Of a stretch of 51,629 nucleotides of DNA, positions 1 to 7,663 are shown piece after piece. A program made the position numbers and the translations under genes. The stretch covers positions 1 through 51,629 of the forward strand of contig CADACC010000011.1 of NCBI GenBank assembly GCA_902786275.1, given 5' to 3'. The stretch comes from an uncultured Erysipelotrichaceae bacterium (GTDB lineage: Bacteria > Bacillota_I > Bacilli_A > RF39 > UBA660). Below the pieces are notes generated by a model, which had not been told where the DNA came from, searched no databases, and saw nothing but the letters and a program-made list of their open reading frames with translations. Every line of letters begins with the position of its first letter. The first letter of the stretch is position 1.

Positions 1-117
1 TTCATCAAATCCTTCAAAATCATTGAAATCTAAATGTATTGTATCTTCTGTTTCATTTATGTAAACATCTTCAACTTCTTCTAATTCTTTTGCTAATTTT
101 AATATTTCTTCTTTCAT
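1..117 (-). CDS. Partial small acidic protein, leftward
   Basis: The first 39 codons of a leftward gene are visible; its 3' end lies beyond the window edge. The protein begins MKEEILKLAKELEEVEDVYI and is rich in Glu and Asp. It starts at an ATG preceded on the minus strand by AAGGAAGGAATTG, and a perfect consensus promoter lies just upstream (149-177). No domain is recognised. Together with the next gene it marks a leftward module, probably early or regulatory, that diverges from the structural operon. Confidence 0.75.
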   Translation of the reverse strand, partial: MKEEILKLAKELEEVEDVYINETEDTIHLDFNDFEGFDE

Positions 118-148
118 TTTTTCAATTCCTTCCTTTTTTACTATAATA

Positions 149-177
149 ATTATAACATTTTAATTTTTAAATGTCAA
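149..177 (-). promoter_or_regulatory. Consensus sigma70-type promoter, leftward
   Basis: Read on the minus strand this is TTGACA (172-177), a 17-nt spacer and TATAAT (149-154). The start of the gene at 117 follows about 30 nt later. It is the third of three leftward promoters with the same boxes and the same spacing. Confidence 0.85.
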
Positions 178-190
178 TATATTAGGTTTA

Positions 191-228
191 AAAGATAGAG
201 AGTTTTTTCTTGCCTCTCTATCTTTTTT
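191..228 (+). terminator. Hairpin terminator between the two leftward genes
   Basis: A perfect 12-bp stem (191-202 with 214-225, AAAGATAGAGAG and its complement) is followed on the plus strand by a T run. It lies just after the stop of the leftward gene 265-420, so it can also end that transcript, although the T run on the minus side is short (TTTT). Confidence 0.7.
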
Positions 229-264
229 ATAGTGTGAGACAATTTTTGAATTTTTTAAAAGTGC

Positions 265-420
265 TTATATATTTTCGTTAGTCTTATAAAGTGTATCAGT
301 AAATATATGTTGATATACATATCTATGATATAATTCCTTAGCAACTTTGTTATGTCTTCCTTCTATAACAACGTTTCCTTTTTCATTTAATAAAACCCAT
401 TTTTTAAAATTTCTTTTCAT
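265..420 (-). CDS. Small basic protein, 51 aa, leftward
   Basis: A complete 51-codon gene on the minus strand. It starts at ATG 420 behind a good site (GGAAAGGAAAGAAAAG) and ends with TAA. The protein begins MKRNFKKWVLLNEKGNVVIE, is rich in Lys, Arg, Tyr and His, and its single Trp is TGG. Its own consensus promoter sits directly upstream (453-481) and a second lies at 623-651. The family is not recognised. Small size, positive charge and strong promoters suggest an early, possibly host-directed protein, but that is inference. Confidence 0.65.
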   Translation of the reverse strand: MKRNFKKWVLLNEKGNVVIEGRHNKVAKELYHRYVYQHIFTDTLYKTNENI

Positions 421-622
421 AATCTTTTCTTTCCTTTCCTTTTATTATCTTAATTATAATCTTTTTATTATAATTTGTCAATAACTTTTTTAATTTTTTT
501 TATTACATTTTTGTTACAAAATTTTGTTTTGTCTTTCTTTTGTTGTTTTGTCTTTGTTAAGTTTATTTGTTGTTTGTTGTTTTCTCTTTGTGTGTTTTGC
601 CTCTCTCTCTTAACTTGATTAC
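421..622 (-). promoter_or_regulatory. Long leader of the leftward transcript
   Basis: A transcript from the 623-651 promoter would carry a leader of roughly 195 nt before the gene at 420. On the minus strand the leader is made largely of A and C with little G (repeated CAAAAC and AACAA units). It should be unstructured apart from the short palindrome ACAAAATTTTGT. The second promoter (453-481) is embedded in it. No ORF of useful length is present. Confidence 0.5.
453..481 (-). promoter_or_regulatory. Consensus sigma70-type promoter, leftward
   Basis: On the minus strand this is TTGACA (476-481), exactly 17 nt, then TATAAT (453-458). It lies about 33 nt before the start codon of the 51-aa gene. 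Confidence 0.85.
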
Positions 623-651
623 ATTATACTATTATTAGATGTTTTTGTCAA
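623..651 (-). promoter_or_regulatory. Consensus sigma70-type promoter, leftward
   Basis: On the minus strand this is TTGACA (646-651), exactly 17 nt, then TATAAT (623-628). It is the promoter furthest upstream of the leftward module and lies at the edge of the divergent control region. Confidence 0.85.
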
Positions 652-783
652 CACTTTTCCGTAACTTTTTTAAAAAATTTTTTTAAGTGCTGTAATCCTT
701 GTTAGAGTAAGGTTTCACGAATTTCCAAAAAATGGTAAAGTAATACTTTCTTAATTATGTTAATTAATTATGTCAAGAAGCGG

Positions 784-839
784 AAAAGTCAAGAGTAGCA
801 AGACTTTTGGGAAACAAACAAATGTTCGTTTTTTGCTAC
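784..839 (+). other. Possible H-type pseudoknot or alternative hairpins
   Basis: AAAAGTC (784-790) pairs with GACTTTT (802-808), leaving an 11-nt loop. Inside that loop GTAGCAA (795-801) is perfectly complementary to TTGCTAC (833-839). The two helices can coexist as an H-type pseudoknot or compete as alternative hairpins. No plus-strand promoter is obvious upstream, so it may act as DNA or not be transcribed. Confidence 0.3.
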
Positions 840-1155
840 CTTTGAAAGCAAAAATGTTAAGTTATTATGTAAACCTAAAATTTGGATTGTAGCAGTCGAT
901 AACGTAAAAAAAGAGAGTTAAGCTTTTTAAAAAATTTTTTAGATTTTGTTAAAAAATTTTTTACTAAAAATTGTAAATAAAAATTTTTTAAATTTTTTCT
1001 TTTGTTAACAGAAAATTTTTGCAAGTCCTTCTTTCCAATAGTCCTTCCAATTTTTGCCAGTTTCTACGAAAGCATACTCGAAGAAACCCTTGTGGGGTAA
1101 GGTTTTGGGAAAATAATTTTTTGGTACTTTGAAAAAGTTTTCGCCTGGATCACTC

Positions 1156-1217
1156 AGACTCCAAAAATTTAAAAAAATCGGTAAATAGACTCCAAAAGTT
1201 TTTTCAGATCGGTAAAC
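1156..1217. repeat. Two tandem 31-bp repeats plus a partial third
   Basis: Units 1156-1186 and 1187-1217 both begin AGACTCCAAAA and carry ATCGGTAAA near the end. The middle differs. A third partial unit begins AGACTTCA at 1218. They lie about 50-115 bp upstream of the rightward promoter, where activator or replication-protein sites would be expected. Confidence 0.65.
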
Positions 1218-1269
1218 AGACTTCATAAAAAATTTTTTCCTTAATTTTAAACTTTTGGCCTTTCCGTCA

Positions 1270-1298
1270 TTGACTTTCAGAAAATTTTATCTTACAAT
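1270..1298 (+). promoter_or_regulatory. Rightward promoter of the packaging/head operon
   Basis: TTGACT (1270-1275), a 17-nt spacer and TACAAT (1293-1298) are followed by AAAGGAGG and the first gene of the operon. The boxes are slightly off consensus, unlike the perfect leftward promoters, which fits a need for activation (inference). Confidence 0.65.
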
Positions 1299-1328
1299 AT
1301 ACTTAATAAAAAAGGAGGACCATAAAAA

Positions 1329-2397
1329 TTGAAGCTAGATTATAGTTTAGATGCGGAAGGTCGTAAAAATTTAGTTGACCAAATAATTAAAGAAACTCCA
1401 ATATCAAGCTTATCAGAAGGTTACATAGAAATTTTATCCAATTATATTATTTCAGCCGAAAAAACAAAAGAAATATTAACAGATAATCGCATGCTAACTA
1501 TTCAAAAGCGCGAGACCTCTTACCAAGGACTTGTTTCTCAATTTGAAAATGGTGAAGATGGAGTTTCGAACTTAATAATAGAAAATGACAAAAATATTTT
1601 ATTAACGCCCAAAATAAAAATAACTCCGCGCGACATAGAGCGCAATCCAGATCTTAAAAATTTGCGCGAAGCTATCTCAATAGTGCAAAAAAGCGCGGAG
1701 ACTGCAACAGGCAAGCGCAAATATAAATTAAAAAAACAATTAATAGAGATGTATCAAGAACAATATTTACTTAAAGATGATTTTCATAAAACACCGCGGA
1801 CTTGCGCAAAACCTTGCTTATGCGGATTTGAGCGAGCACATACACATTGATGAGCAAGGGTTGCCGCACAGCGATGGAATTATTTCTTTTTTCAATCCAT
1901 CTCATATTAGTGCTCTCTTGTGTAACTACTCAGCCCTAAAAGAAGAAACTTATGCAAAATTCAATACAGATATGTGAGGCGCAATGATAGATCTTGATAA
2001 CGCAGTGGATGCCGCACTAAAAGATAAGTATCCTCTATACTATCAACTCTTGATTTATAAAATAGATGGAAGAAGTAATGCGGAAATCCAAGAAAACTTA
2101 GAGCGCGAATTCCATATCAAGCACTCTGTTGAATATATTAGCGCATTATGGCGCAACAAAATACCAAAGATAATTGCGGAAAATGAACAAAAGCGTTATT
2201 TAGAATGATATTATACTTATGCGGCGGTCGGTCAGTGGAAGAAATGTTCTCGATGTGGAGAATATAAACTTGCAAATAATCTTTTCTTTTCAAAAAATAA
2301 AACTTCTAAAGACCATTTTTATTCAATTTGCAAGGAATGCCGCAATAAAAAGAATAAAGAAGATAGATTAAAAATGCTTTTAACAAGAATAGATTAA
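1329..2397 (+). CDS. HTH/zinc-ribbon protein upstream of terminase, +1 frameshift
   Basis: The gene starts at TTG 1329, ten nt after AAAGGAGG. The first frame is open to TAG 1910, but the recognisable C-terminal part lies in the +1 frame (open 1747-2394, ending TAA 2395). Joined, the product is about 355 residues. The +1 part has a segment with HTH character (DGRSNAEIQENLEREF), the phrase EYISALWRNKIPKI, and a C-terminal four-cysteine zinc ribbon (CSRCG and CKEC). TGA serves as Trp at 1975 and 2206. As I recall related gut-phage proteins, these parts belong to one polypeptide. The only in-frame CGG codon of the first frame (1797) sits in the overlap. It may be a small terminase or a packaging-linked DNA-binding protein, by position only. 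An alternative is two overlapping genes with a start at ATG 1777, but that ATG lacks a good ribosome site. Confidence 0.6.
1797..1799 (+). other. In-frame CGG codon at putative +1 frameshift site
   Basis: Context in the first frame is ACA CCG CGG ACT. Skipping one base gives CCG, GGA, CTT and enters the frame that encodes the rest of the protein. Both frames are open from 1747 to 1907, so the exact slip point is inferred. Confidence 0.4.
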
Positions 2398-2415
2398 AGG
2401 AGATGTTGATTTTTT

Positions 2416-3723
2416 ATGCCAGATAAAGTTAAAACAAGATATTATTGTGAAAAATGCGGAAAGACAATGGATGAAAATCAATTTTTTACTTATAAAGATG
2501 GAAGTAAAACAGAATTATGTAAAAAATGTTTAACTATGCATATTGATAATTTTGATCCAGATACATTCTTATGGCTATTGGAAAAAATGGATGTTCCTTA
2601 TATTCCTACTGAATGAAATACTTTAAGAGATAGAATTTATGAAAAAGATCCAAATAAATTGACTTCTTCTTCTGTTTTTGGTAGATATTTATCAAAAATG
2701 AAATTAAGACAATGAAAAGATTATAGCTGAGCAGATACAGAAAGATTACAAAAAGAATTTGAAGAAAGAGAAGAGGCGGAAAGAAAGCGCAGAGAGGAAA
2801 GAGATGCTTTAGCAAAAGAACAGTTTGAGAATGGCGAAATTTCAGAAGCGGAATATAAAACATTAACTTCTACTGAAGCAAGACATGCGGACGGCGATCC
2901 ACCGGCCGAAATACCTAGTCCAATGCCAGTTCAACCAGCCGCTCCCGCACAAATGCAAACTCCGCTTCCAAATAATCCATGAGCTGTGTCTCCTGTTGAA
3001 GTACCAGTCCCTCCAATGAGTATTAATGCTTTTGATGATCAGTACATGGGAGAGGATGAATTACCCGACCCCGCAGCAGATTTAACTGAAGAAGATAAAG
3101 TAGCATTAGCTGTTAAATGAGGTAGAATGTATAAACCAAATGAATGAGTTGAATTAGAAACTGATTATGACAAAATGACTCAATCTTTTGATATTCAAGA
3201 TGCAGATACAAAAAATACTTTAATTTTAATTTGTAAGACAAATTTAAAAATGAATCAAGCTCTTGATATAGGCGATATAGATTCTTTCCAAAAATTATCA
3301 AAAGTAAGTGAAAATTTAAGAAAATCTGCAAAATTTACAGCAGCGCAGAATAAAGAAAGTAAAAATGATTTTGTTGATTCTGTTGGGGAATTAGTATCAA
3401 TGTGTGAAAGAGAAGGTTTTATTCCTAGATATGCTATTGATATTCCTCAAGATAAAGTAGATTTTACTTTAAAAGATATGAATGATTATTTATATAAATT
3501 AGTTACCCAGGACCTAGGTTTTGGGCAACAGATTGAAGATGCTTTAAAGAAAATTCAAATTCAAAAAGAGATGAATGAGGCGCTGGAGGAAGGGACGGCC
3601 GAGGTCGAAGATGAAGACTATGAAGCTTTTCTTGCGGAAGCCGAGAAACAAAAAGAAGCAGACCAAGAGACATTTGCTGAGCAATCTATTTTTGAAAAAG
3701 GAGATGATGCGGATGGCGCTTAG
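2416..3723 (+). CDS. Zinc-finger phage protein before terminase, 435 aa
   Basis: ATG 2416 follows AAAGGAG, and the gene ends at TAG. Six in-frame TGA codons are read as Trp, for example in IPTEWN, LRQWKDYSW and VKWGRMYKPNEW; only one Trp is TGG. The N-terminus has a CEKCG/CKKC zinc finger. A charged coiled-coil-like stretch follows (about residues 108-140), then a Pro-rich linker, a conserved-looking helical domain and an acidic tail. As I recall, similar proteins sit just upstream of terminase in gut phages with Trp at these positions, which supports the TGA reading. Function is not established; a packaging accessory or small-terminase role is plausible. The end overlaps the terminase start by 11 bp, so translation is probably coupled. 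Confidence 0.8.
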
Positions 3724-5461
3724 TGATATTTTACAGCATGTAGAAAATCAAGAAGCTAAAAAAGTTGGAATATCTGAAGATCGCATAAAACAACAAATGT
3801 CTAATTTAAGAAAACAGATTGCCTTTTGAAGAGAATATCCAGATATTTTTGTTGAGTTTTTATGCGGGCCTGATAATAAAGAAAATTTTAGCTTATTTTT
3901 CTATCAAAGATTATTCTTGCGCGCGGCGATGCGTCATAGGTATGCTTATGCAACCTTCCCTAGAGGTTATTCAAAATCTTTTTTATCAGTTTTAGTCTTA
4001 ATGTTAAGATGTATTTTATATCCTAATTCTCACTTATTCGTTACTACTGGAGGAAAAGAGCAGGCGGCGGGTATTTTAAAGGATAAAGCAGATGAGATTT
4101 GTAAACTGATACCTGGAATTAAGAATGAGATTGACTGGACAAGAGGTGCTACTAAATCATCTAAAAATATGGTTGAGTATAAATTCAAAAATGGTAGCAA
4201 ACTTGATGTTATGGCGGCTCAACAAAGTACTCGTGGTAAAAGAGCTACTGGTGGTTTGATGGAAGAGTGTATTTTAATCGATCAAACCATTTTAAATGAA
4301 GTTATTATTCCTACTATGAACGTTGATAGAAGATTGTCTGATGGATCAAGAGTAGAAGAAGAAGTTACAAATAAGAGCCAAGTTTATGTTACTACTGCGG
4401 GATGGAAGAATAGTTCAGCTTATGATAAATTAATTCAAATATTAATTCAAGAAATTATAGACCCTGCGGAAGCGGTCGTCTTAGGAGGATCTTGGCGCGT
4501 TCCAGTCATGGAGAAGCTATTAAAAAAATCTTTTATTGAAGAATTAAAGATGGATGGTACTTACAATGATAACTCTTTTGCTAGAGAGTATGAATCTGAA
4601 TGGAGCGGAGATGCTGAAAACGCGTTCTTCTCTGCGGAGAAGTTTGATAAATACAGAGTATTATTGCAACCTGAGTATGAATATAGCGGCCGCTCAAATA
4701 AAACTGCTTTTTATGTATTAGGAGTTGACGTTGGTCGTTTAAAATGTACAACAGAAGTTTGTGTATTTAAAGTGACTCCACAATTACAGGGCGCCGCAAT
4801 AAAAACATTAGTAAATTTATATAGTTATGAAGCAGAAGATTTTGAACAACAAGCTATTCATATAAAAAGGTTATTTTATAAATATAAAGCTCGTTCTGTT
4901 GTAATTGATGCTAATGGTTTAGGTATTGGCTTAGTTGATTTTATGACAAAAGCACAAGTTGATCCTGAATCTGGTGATGATCTTGCTCCTTTTGGAGTTG
5001 AAGGCGGAACTAATGAAGATATAACTGAACAATATAAAAAAATAAGCGGGCCTGGAGTTGAAAGTAATGCTATGTATTTAATTAAAGCAAATTTACCAAT
5101 AAATACAGAAGCGCATAGTTATGTACAAACTCAATTATTAAATGGGAAAATTAAATTTTTAATTGATGAAACTCAAGCTAAGGTTAAATTATTATCTACA
5201 AAAGTAGGACAAACTATGTCTGGAGATAAAAGAGCAGATTATTTAAAACCTTTTACTTTAACAACAATTTTAAAAACGCAAATGTTGAATTTAGTTGAAG
5301 AAAATGAAGGTGCAAATATTATTTTAAAACAATCTAGCCGCGGTATTCCTAAAGATAAATTTTCTGCTTTTGAATATGGATTATATTATATAAAACAAGA
5401 TGAAGATAGAAAGAAAAAAAGAAAGAAAAGAGATATTTCTCAATTTTTATTTTTAAACTAA
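3713..5461 (+). CDS. terL: Terminase large subunit, 582 aa
   Basis: This is the ATPase and nuclease of the DNA-packaging motor. The start chosen is ATG 3713, nine nt after AAGGAG. Earlier ATGs at 3704 and 3707 would sit on the ribosome site and add a CGG codon. Residues 83-89 (PRGYSKS) form the Walker A loop and GGLMEE (about 180-185) the Walker B with catalytic Glu. The C-terminal RNase-H-like nuclease shows LGVDVG (Asp 339) and VVIDANG (Asp 399). One TGA (residue 39, FWREY) is Trp; four other Trp are TGG. A length near 580 residues is normal for the family. The gene overlaps its upstream neighbour, so it belongs to the same operon. Confidence 0.93.
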
Positions 5462-5471
5462 AAGTAAATTT

Positions 5472-5518
5472 GGGCAGATTATGATTAATTTATTATGAAA
5501 AAAATAAATATATATTAG
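5472..5518 (+). promoter_or_regulatory. Candidate phage promoter signature
   Basis: TTTGGG is followed about 38 nt later by TATATTAGAAA in the gap after terL. This matches the bipartite pattern seen after most terminators in the window. No terminator hairpin is evident here. Confidence 0.25.
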
Positions 5519-5576
5519 AAATGTATTAGTATATAAAAAATTATATCTATGTATATATATTTATACAGGAGGTAGA

Positions 5577-5946
5577 ATGAGAGCGAGTCGAGGAGAAATC
5601 AAAATAGAAGAAATATTTGAGCACGCGGGACTAAATTACCAAGAAGAGTATTCTTTTGATGATTTGATTAGCTCAAATGGAATTCCTCTTAGATTTGATT
5701 TTGCTGTATTTGATGATGATGATAATTTACAATTTTTATTAGAGTATCAAGGAATTCAACATTATATAGCAAAAAGCAAATTTGGAGGAAAAAGCCGGTT
5801 TGAAAAGACAACAATATAATGATTTTTTAAAAAGAGAATATTGTAGAAAACATAATATTATTTTAATAGCAATTCCTTATACAGAAGAAAGTAAAATTAG
5901 TTATGATTATATTATGAATATATATTATGCGCTTGGGGGCTTTTAA
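5577..5946 (+). CDS. Small PD-(D/E)XK-like nuclease, +1 frameshift
   Basis: ATG 5577 follows AGGAGG. The first frame encodes RFDFAVFDDDDNLQFLLEYQ and then GIQHY and KFGGKS, then stops at TAA 5817. The +1 frame continues the same domain: RQQYNDFLKREYCRKHNIIL then AIPYTEE, ending TAA 5944. Joined, it is about 122 residues. The core resembles the Vsr/DUF559-like restriction-endonuclease fold: an Asp, then E-x-Q in place of E-x-K, then GIQH and a YC..HNI..IPY end. Such small nucleases in phages are often free-standing homing-type enzymes, and the position between terminase and portal fits that. The shift must lie within 5770-5816, and the one in-frame CGG (5796) lies there. It is either a recoded gene or a broken one. 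Confidence 0.6.
5796..5798 (+). other. In-frame CGG codon at putative +1 frameshift site
   Basis: The context is AAA AGC CGG TTT GAA. Skipping one base gives AGC, GGT, TTG, AAA, AGA and enters the frame encoding the nuclease C-terminus. Protein similarity limits the slip to a window of about 20 nt that contains this codon. Confidence 0.5.
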
Positions 5947-5988
5947 AATATACTAAAAACAAAATTATAGCAAAGAGAGGTGTCAACT

Positions 5989-7584
5989 TTGATTAATAAT
6001 AGAATGGATGAGATAAGAAAAAAAGGTTTTACTATTTCTAATGACACCGCAAATTCAGAAGAAACTTATGTTCCTGTTGATTTTTCTAAAATAAAGGTTG
6101 GTTTACAACATTTAGAGGATGCAACTTTATCAGATGTTTCTGTTTATAGCAGAATCAGTACTGATTTTGGAGATAAGGAAAGAATATTGAGAGCTATTGC
6201 AAGAAACGATTTACCTACAATGCAAGCTGTATCTAATTTCTTCTATAGAACAAGTGGTATATATGGAAGATTATGTAAGTATTTAGCTTATATGTATAGA
6301 TATGATTGAATGATAACTCCTTATGTAAATGATGAAGAATTAAAAAATGATAAAAAATTATTAACAAATTTTTATAAAATATTAAATTATTTTGATAATT
6401 CTCAAATAAAGGAGTTATTTGGTAATATTGCATTAAAAGTAGTAAGAAATGGATGCTATTATGGTTATATAGTTGATAATGTAACTAGTGTTCAAGTCCA
6501 AGAATTGCCAATTAAATATTGTAGATCAAGATTTAATGTATGCGGCAAGCCCGCAATAGAATTTAATATGAGATATTTTGATGATAAATTTAAAGACGCT
6601 CAACAAAAAATGAAAATCTTAAATTTATTTCCAAAAGAATTTAAACGTGGATATATTCTTTATAAAGAAGGAAAATTAATTCCTGATTTTGAAGGAGATA
6701 CTTCTGGATGGTATTTATTAGATATTAACAAAGCTGTTAAATTTAATATTAATGGGGAAGATTTTCCTGTTTTAATTGCGGTAATTCCTGCTATTCTTGA
6801 TTTAGATGCTGCACAAGGTTTAGATAGAAAAAGAATGGCTCAAAAATTATTAAAAATTATTATTCAAAAAATGCCAGTAGACAAAAATGGCGATTTAGTT
6901 TTTGATGTTGATGAAGCTCAACAATTACATAATAACGCAGTAAATATGTTAGGTAAAGCTGTTGGAATAGACGTTTTAACAACTTTCGCAGATGTAGATG
7001 TTGCGGATATGGCAGATAAAAATACAACTACTACTGTTGATGATTTGGCTAAAGTTGAAAGAACAGTTTATAATGAAGCTGGAATTAGTCAAATGCAATT
7101 TAATACAGATGGTAATATTGCTCTTGAGAAATCAATTTTAAATGATGAAGCTTCAATGTATAATTTATTATTGCAATTTCAAGATTTCTTAAATTCTTTA
7201 TTAATAAAATTTAATTTATCTAAAAAGATATCTTTTAGAGCACAAATATTAACTACAACTATTTATAATTATAAAGAATTATCAAAAATGTATAAAGAAC
7301 AAATGCAAGTTGGTTACAGTAAACTATTAGCACAAATTGCTCTTGGACAATCTCAAAGTACAATTCTTGCAAATGCATATTTTGAGAATGATGTACTTGA
7401 TCTTATTAATGTATTTATTCCACCTATGATGAGCTCAACAATGAATTCAGATGTTTTGAATAGAGTTAATGAACAAAATAAGCAAAACAAAGAGAATGAA
7501 AATGAGGCTGGACGTCCTACAAATGAGTCTCAAGGAAAAGAAGTTTCTGAAAAAACTTTAGAAAATCTTGAATCTCAAAAATAA
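5989..7584 (+). CDS. Portal protein, 531 aa
   Basis: The portal forms the ring at the head vertex through which DNA enters. The start chosen is TTG 5989, eight nt after AGAGAGG; ATG 6004 is a fallback. One TGA (6307, in RYDWMITPY) is Trp, and the other Trp (SGWYLL) is TGG. Identification rests on order (after terminase, before protease and capsid), length, and the late-domain features: the GISQMQFN segment near residue 365 and a long helix ending in a Gln/Asn/Glu-rich tail, typical of portals. No catalytic motif is expected. Confidence 0.75.
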
Positions 7585-7663
7585 AATGGGACAAAAAACA
7601 TTAATAGAGTTTAAATAAAATTAAAATAATAGTAGTTAGAAAAGATAGGAGGATATCATTATT

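Larger units (their letters stand above)
672..1238. repeat. Four A6T6 palindromes
   Basis: The 12-mer AAAAAATTTTTT occurs at 672-683, 929-940, 951-962 and 1227-1238. A further copy lies at 47512-47523. Phased A and T tracts bend DNA and are common at origins and promoters. The role here is unknown. Confidence 0.7.
652..1269. promoter_or_regulatory. Non-coding divergent control region
   Basis: About 620 bp between the leftward promoters and the rightward late promoter hold no convincing gene. The region contains four copies of the palindrome AAAAAATTTTTT, a set of pairing segments that could form a pseudoknot (784-839) and two tandem 31-bp repeats (1156-1217). Its place just upstream of the packaging genes fits a late control region, a packaging site or an origin. 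The sequence alone does not decide which. Confidence 0.5.

Noticed and set aside
1005-1226. A 73-codon leftward ORF in the control region
   Set aside because: It overlaps the tandem repeats and an A6T6 tract, has a weak ribosome site at long distance and codon use unlike the other genes. It is open but not supported; I treat the region as non-coding.
3704-3712. Earlier terminase starts at ATG 3704 or 3707
   Set aside because: They would touch the ribosome site and bring in a CGG codon; ATG 3713 has proper spacing.
2416-3723. Pseudogene full of TGA stops
   Set aside because: TGA sits in well-formed protein and only TAA/TAG end genes, so it is a recoded codon, not decay.
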